A stretch of 64,000 bases of DNA from Clostridium sp. (GTDB lineage: Bacteria > Bacillota > Clostridia > Clostridiales > Clostridiaceae), in contig JARIDB010000116.1 in the NCBI GenBank assembly GCA_029257045.1, positions 24,457 to 88,456 on the forward strand. Reading direction: 5' to 3'. The notes below the pieces were generated by a model. The model was not told where the DNA came from and searched no databases. It saw nothing but the letters and a program-made list of their open reading frames with translations. Shown in pieces: positions 63,775 through 64,000 of this stretch (position 1 is its first letter; the number at the start of each line of letters is the position of its first letter). Made by a program: the position numbers and the translations under genes.

Positions 63775-64000
63775 TTATATCTCCTCTTCGTGATCTAATT
63801 CTTTTCCTGACTTCATAGCAATCTTTTCAGCAATTAAATTCTTAATTAAATAATTAATTGTCCATTCCTTAGAAGTATCTGTAACTGATGCTTTTAAGAC
63901 ATTGTTCAATCTAAACTTCTTTAAATTTTCAATAAATAATCCAATTTTTACTCCTGATATATTATTAAATATTATGGCCTTATTTTTAATACCTTCTTCA
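63775..64000 (-). CDS. DUF3783-like protein, 5' end beyond window
   Basis: The last 74 residues of a protein whose start lies beyond base 64000. It reads AIIFNNISGVKIGLFIENLKK, followed by VLKASVTDTSKEWTINYLIKNL, matching the DUF3783 family of clostridial proteins of unknown function. It ends with GKELDHEEEI. No catalytic residues are known for the family. Confidence 0.75.
   Translation of the reverse strand, partial: EEGIKNKAIIFNNISGVKIGLFIENLKKFRLNNVLKASVTDTSKEWTINYLIKNLIAEKIAMKSGKELDHEEEI

Overview
The window is a chromosomal segment of a low-GC, spore-forming anaerobe of the Clostridium sensu stricto type. The evidence is a very AT-rich base composition, strong AGGAGG-type ribosome binding sites, a fermentative bifunctional AdhE, an exosporium-type collagen protein with a BclB-like C-terminus, and a clostridial gene order (mltG, trmR, U32 protein and udk; alaS, ireB, ruvX, DUF1292 gene, fur and rnj; iscR, iscS, iscU and mnmA). 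No species is assigned. Almost all genes lie on the minus strand. The exceptions are five short plus-strand units at about 28.3, 45.5, 50.2, 51.5 and 57.7 kb. I see no rRNA, tRNA, CRISPR array, phage or insertion sequence.

From 1 to 20.4 kb is mostly housekeeping. It holds a class B penicillin-binding protein cut by the window edge, udk, the tRNA wobble-uridine hydroxylation/methylation pair, mltG, typA, rnj, a Fur-family regulator, ruvX, an IreB-type phosphoprotein, and alaS under an alanine T-box with a consensus promoter. Two membrane/PRC-barrel genes and the isc/mnmA sulfur-transfer operon under its own IscR follow, then rarA and a lipoprotein gene. From 20.5 to 35 kb come adhE with two Rex-like sites on its promoter, a MarR gene, a HutP-like gene and a TrpXYZ-like ABC importer separated from them by a structured leader, the collagen-like spore protein, a SEC-C protein, and clpS-clpA.

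From 35 to 42 kb lies a sugar PTS locus controlled by a LevR/CelR-type sigma-54 activator (GAYTGA motif, PRD and EII domains). EIIB, EIIA and a MupG-like hydrolase form one unit and EIIC another. Each unit has a good -24/-12 promoter and an upstream inverted repeat sharing TGTGTAA/TTACACA half-sites. The EIIC leader also carries two overlapping, interleaved inverted repeats that could form alternative hairpins. This locus is the most coherent regulatory system in the window.

From 42 to 64 kb the content is mixed: a DegS/DegU-like two-component pair, a cation diffusion facilitator gene interrupted by an in-frame TGA, an FMN-binding gene remnant, a VanW-family protein, a flavoprotein, an aromatic-acid-exporter-like protein, a radical SAM protein, a J-domain-like protein without HPD, a zinc-ribbon protein whose likely start codon is ACG, a ComEC-like metallo-beta-lactamase protein, a ThrE-type exporter pair, a UvrD-like helicase with an embedded exonuclease domain, a metallophosphoesterase, pepF with an AraC regulator, and a TlpA/CcdA redox pair. 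Several genes have their most upstream in-frame GTG, TTG or ATG inside or against the Shine-Dalgarno sequence. In those cases I moved the start downstream and say so.
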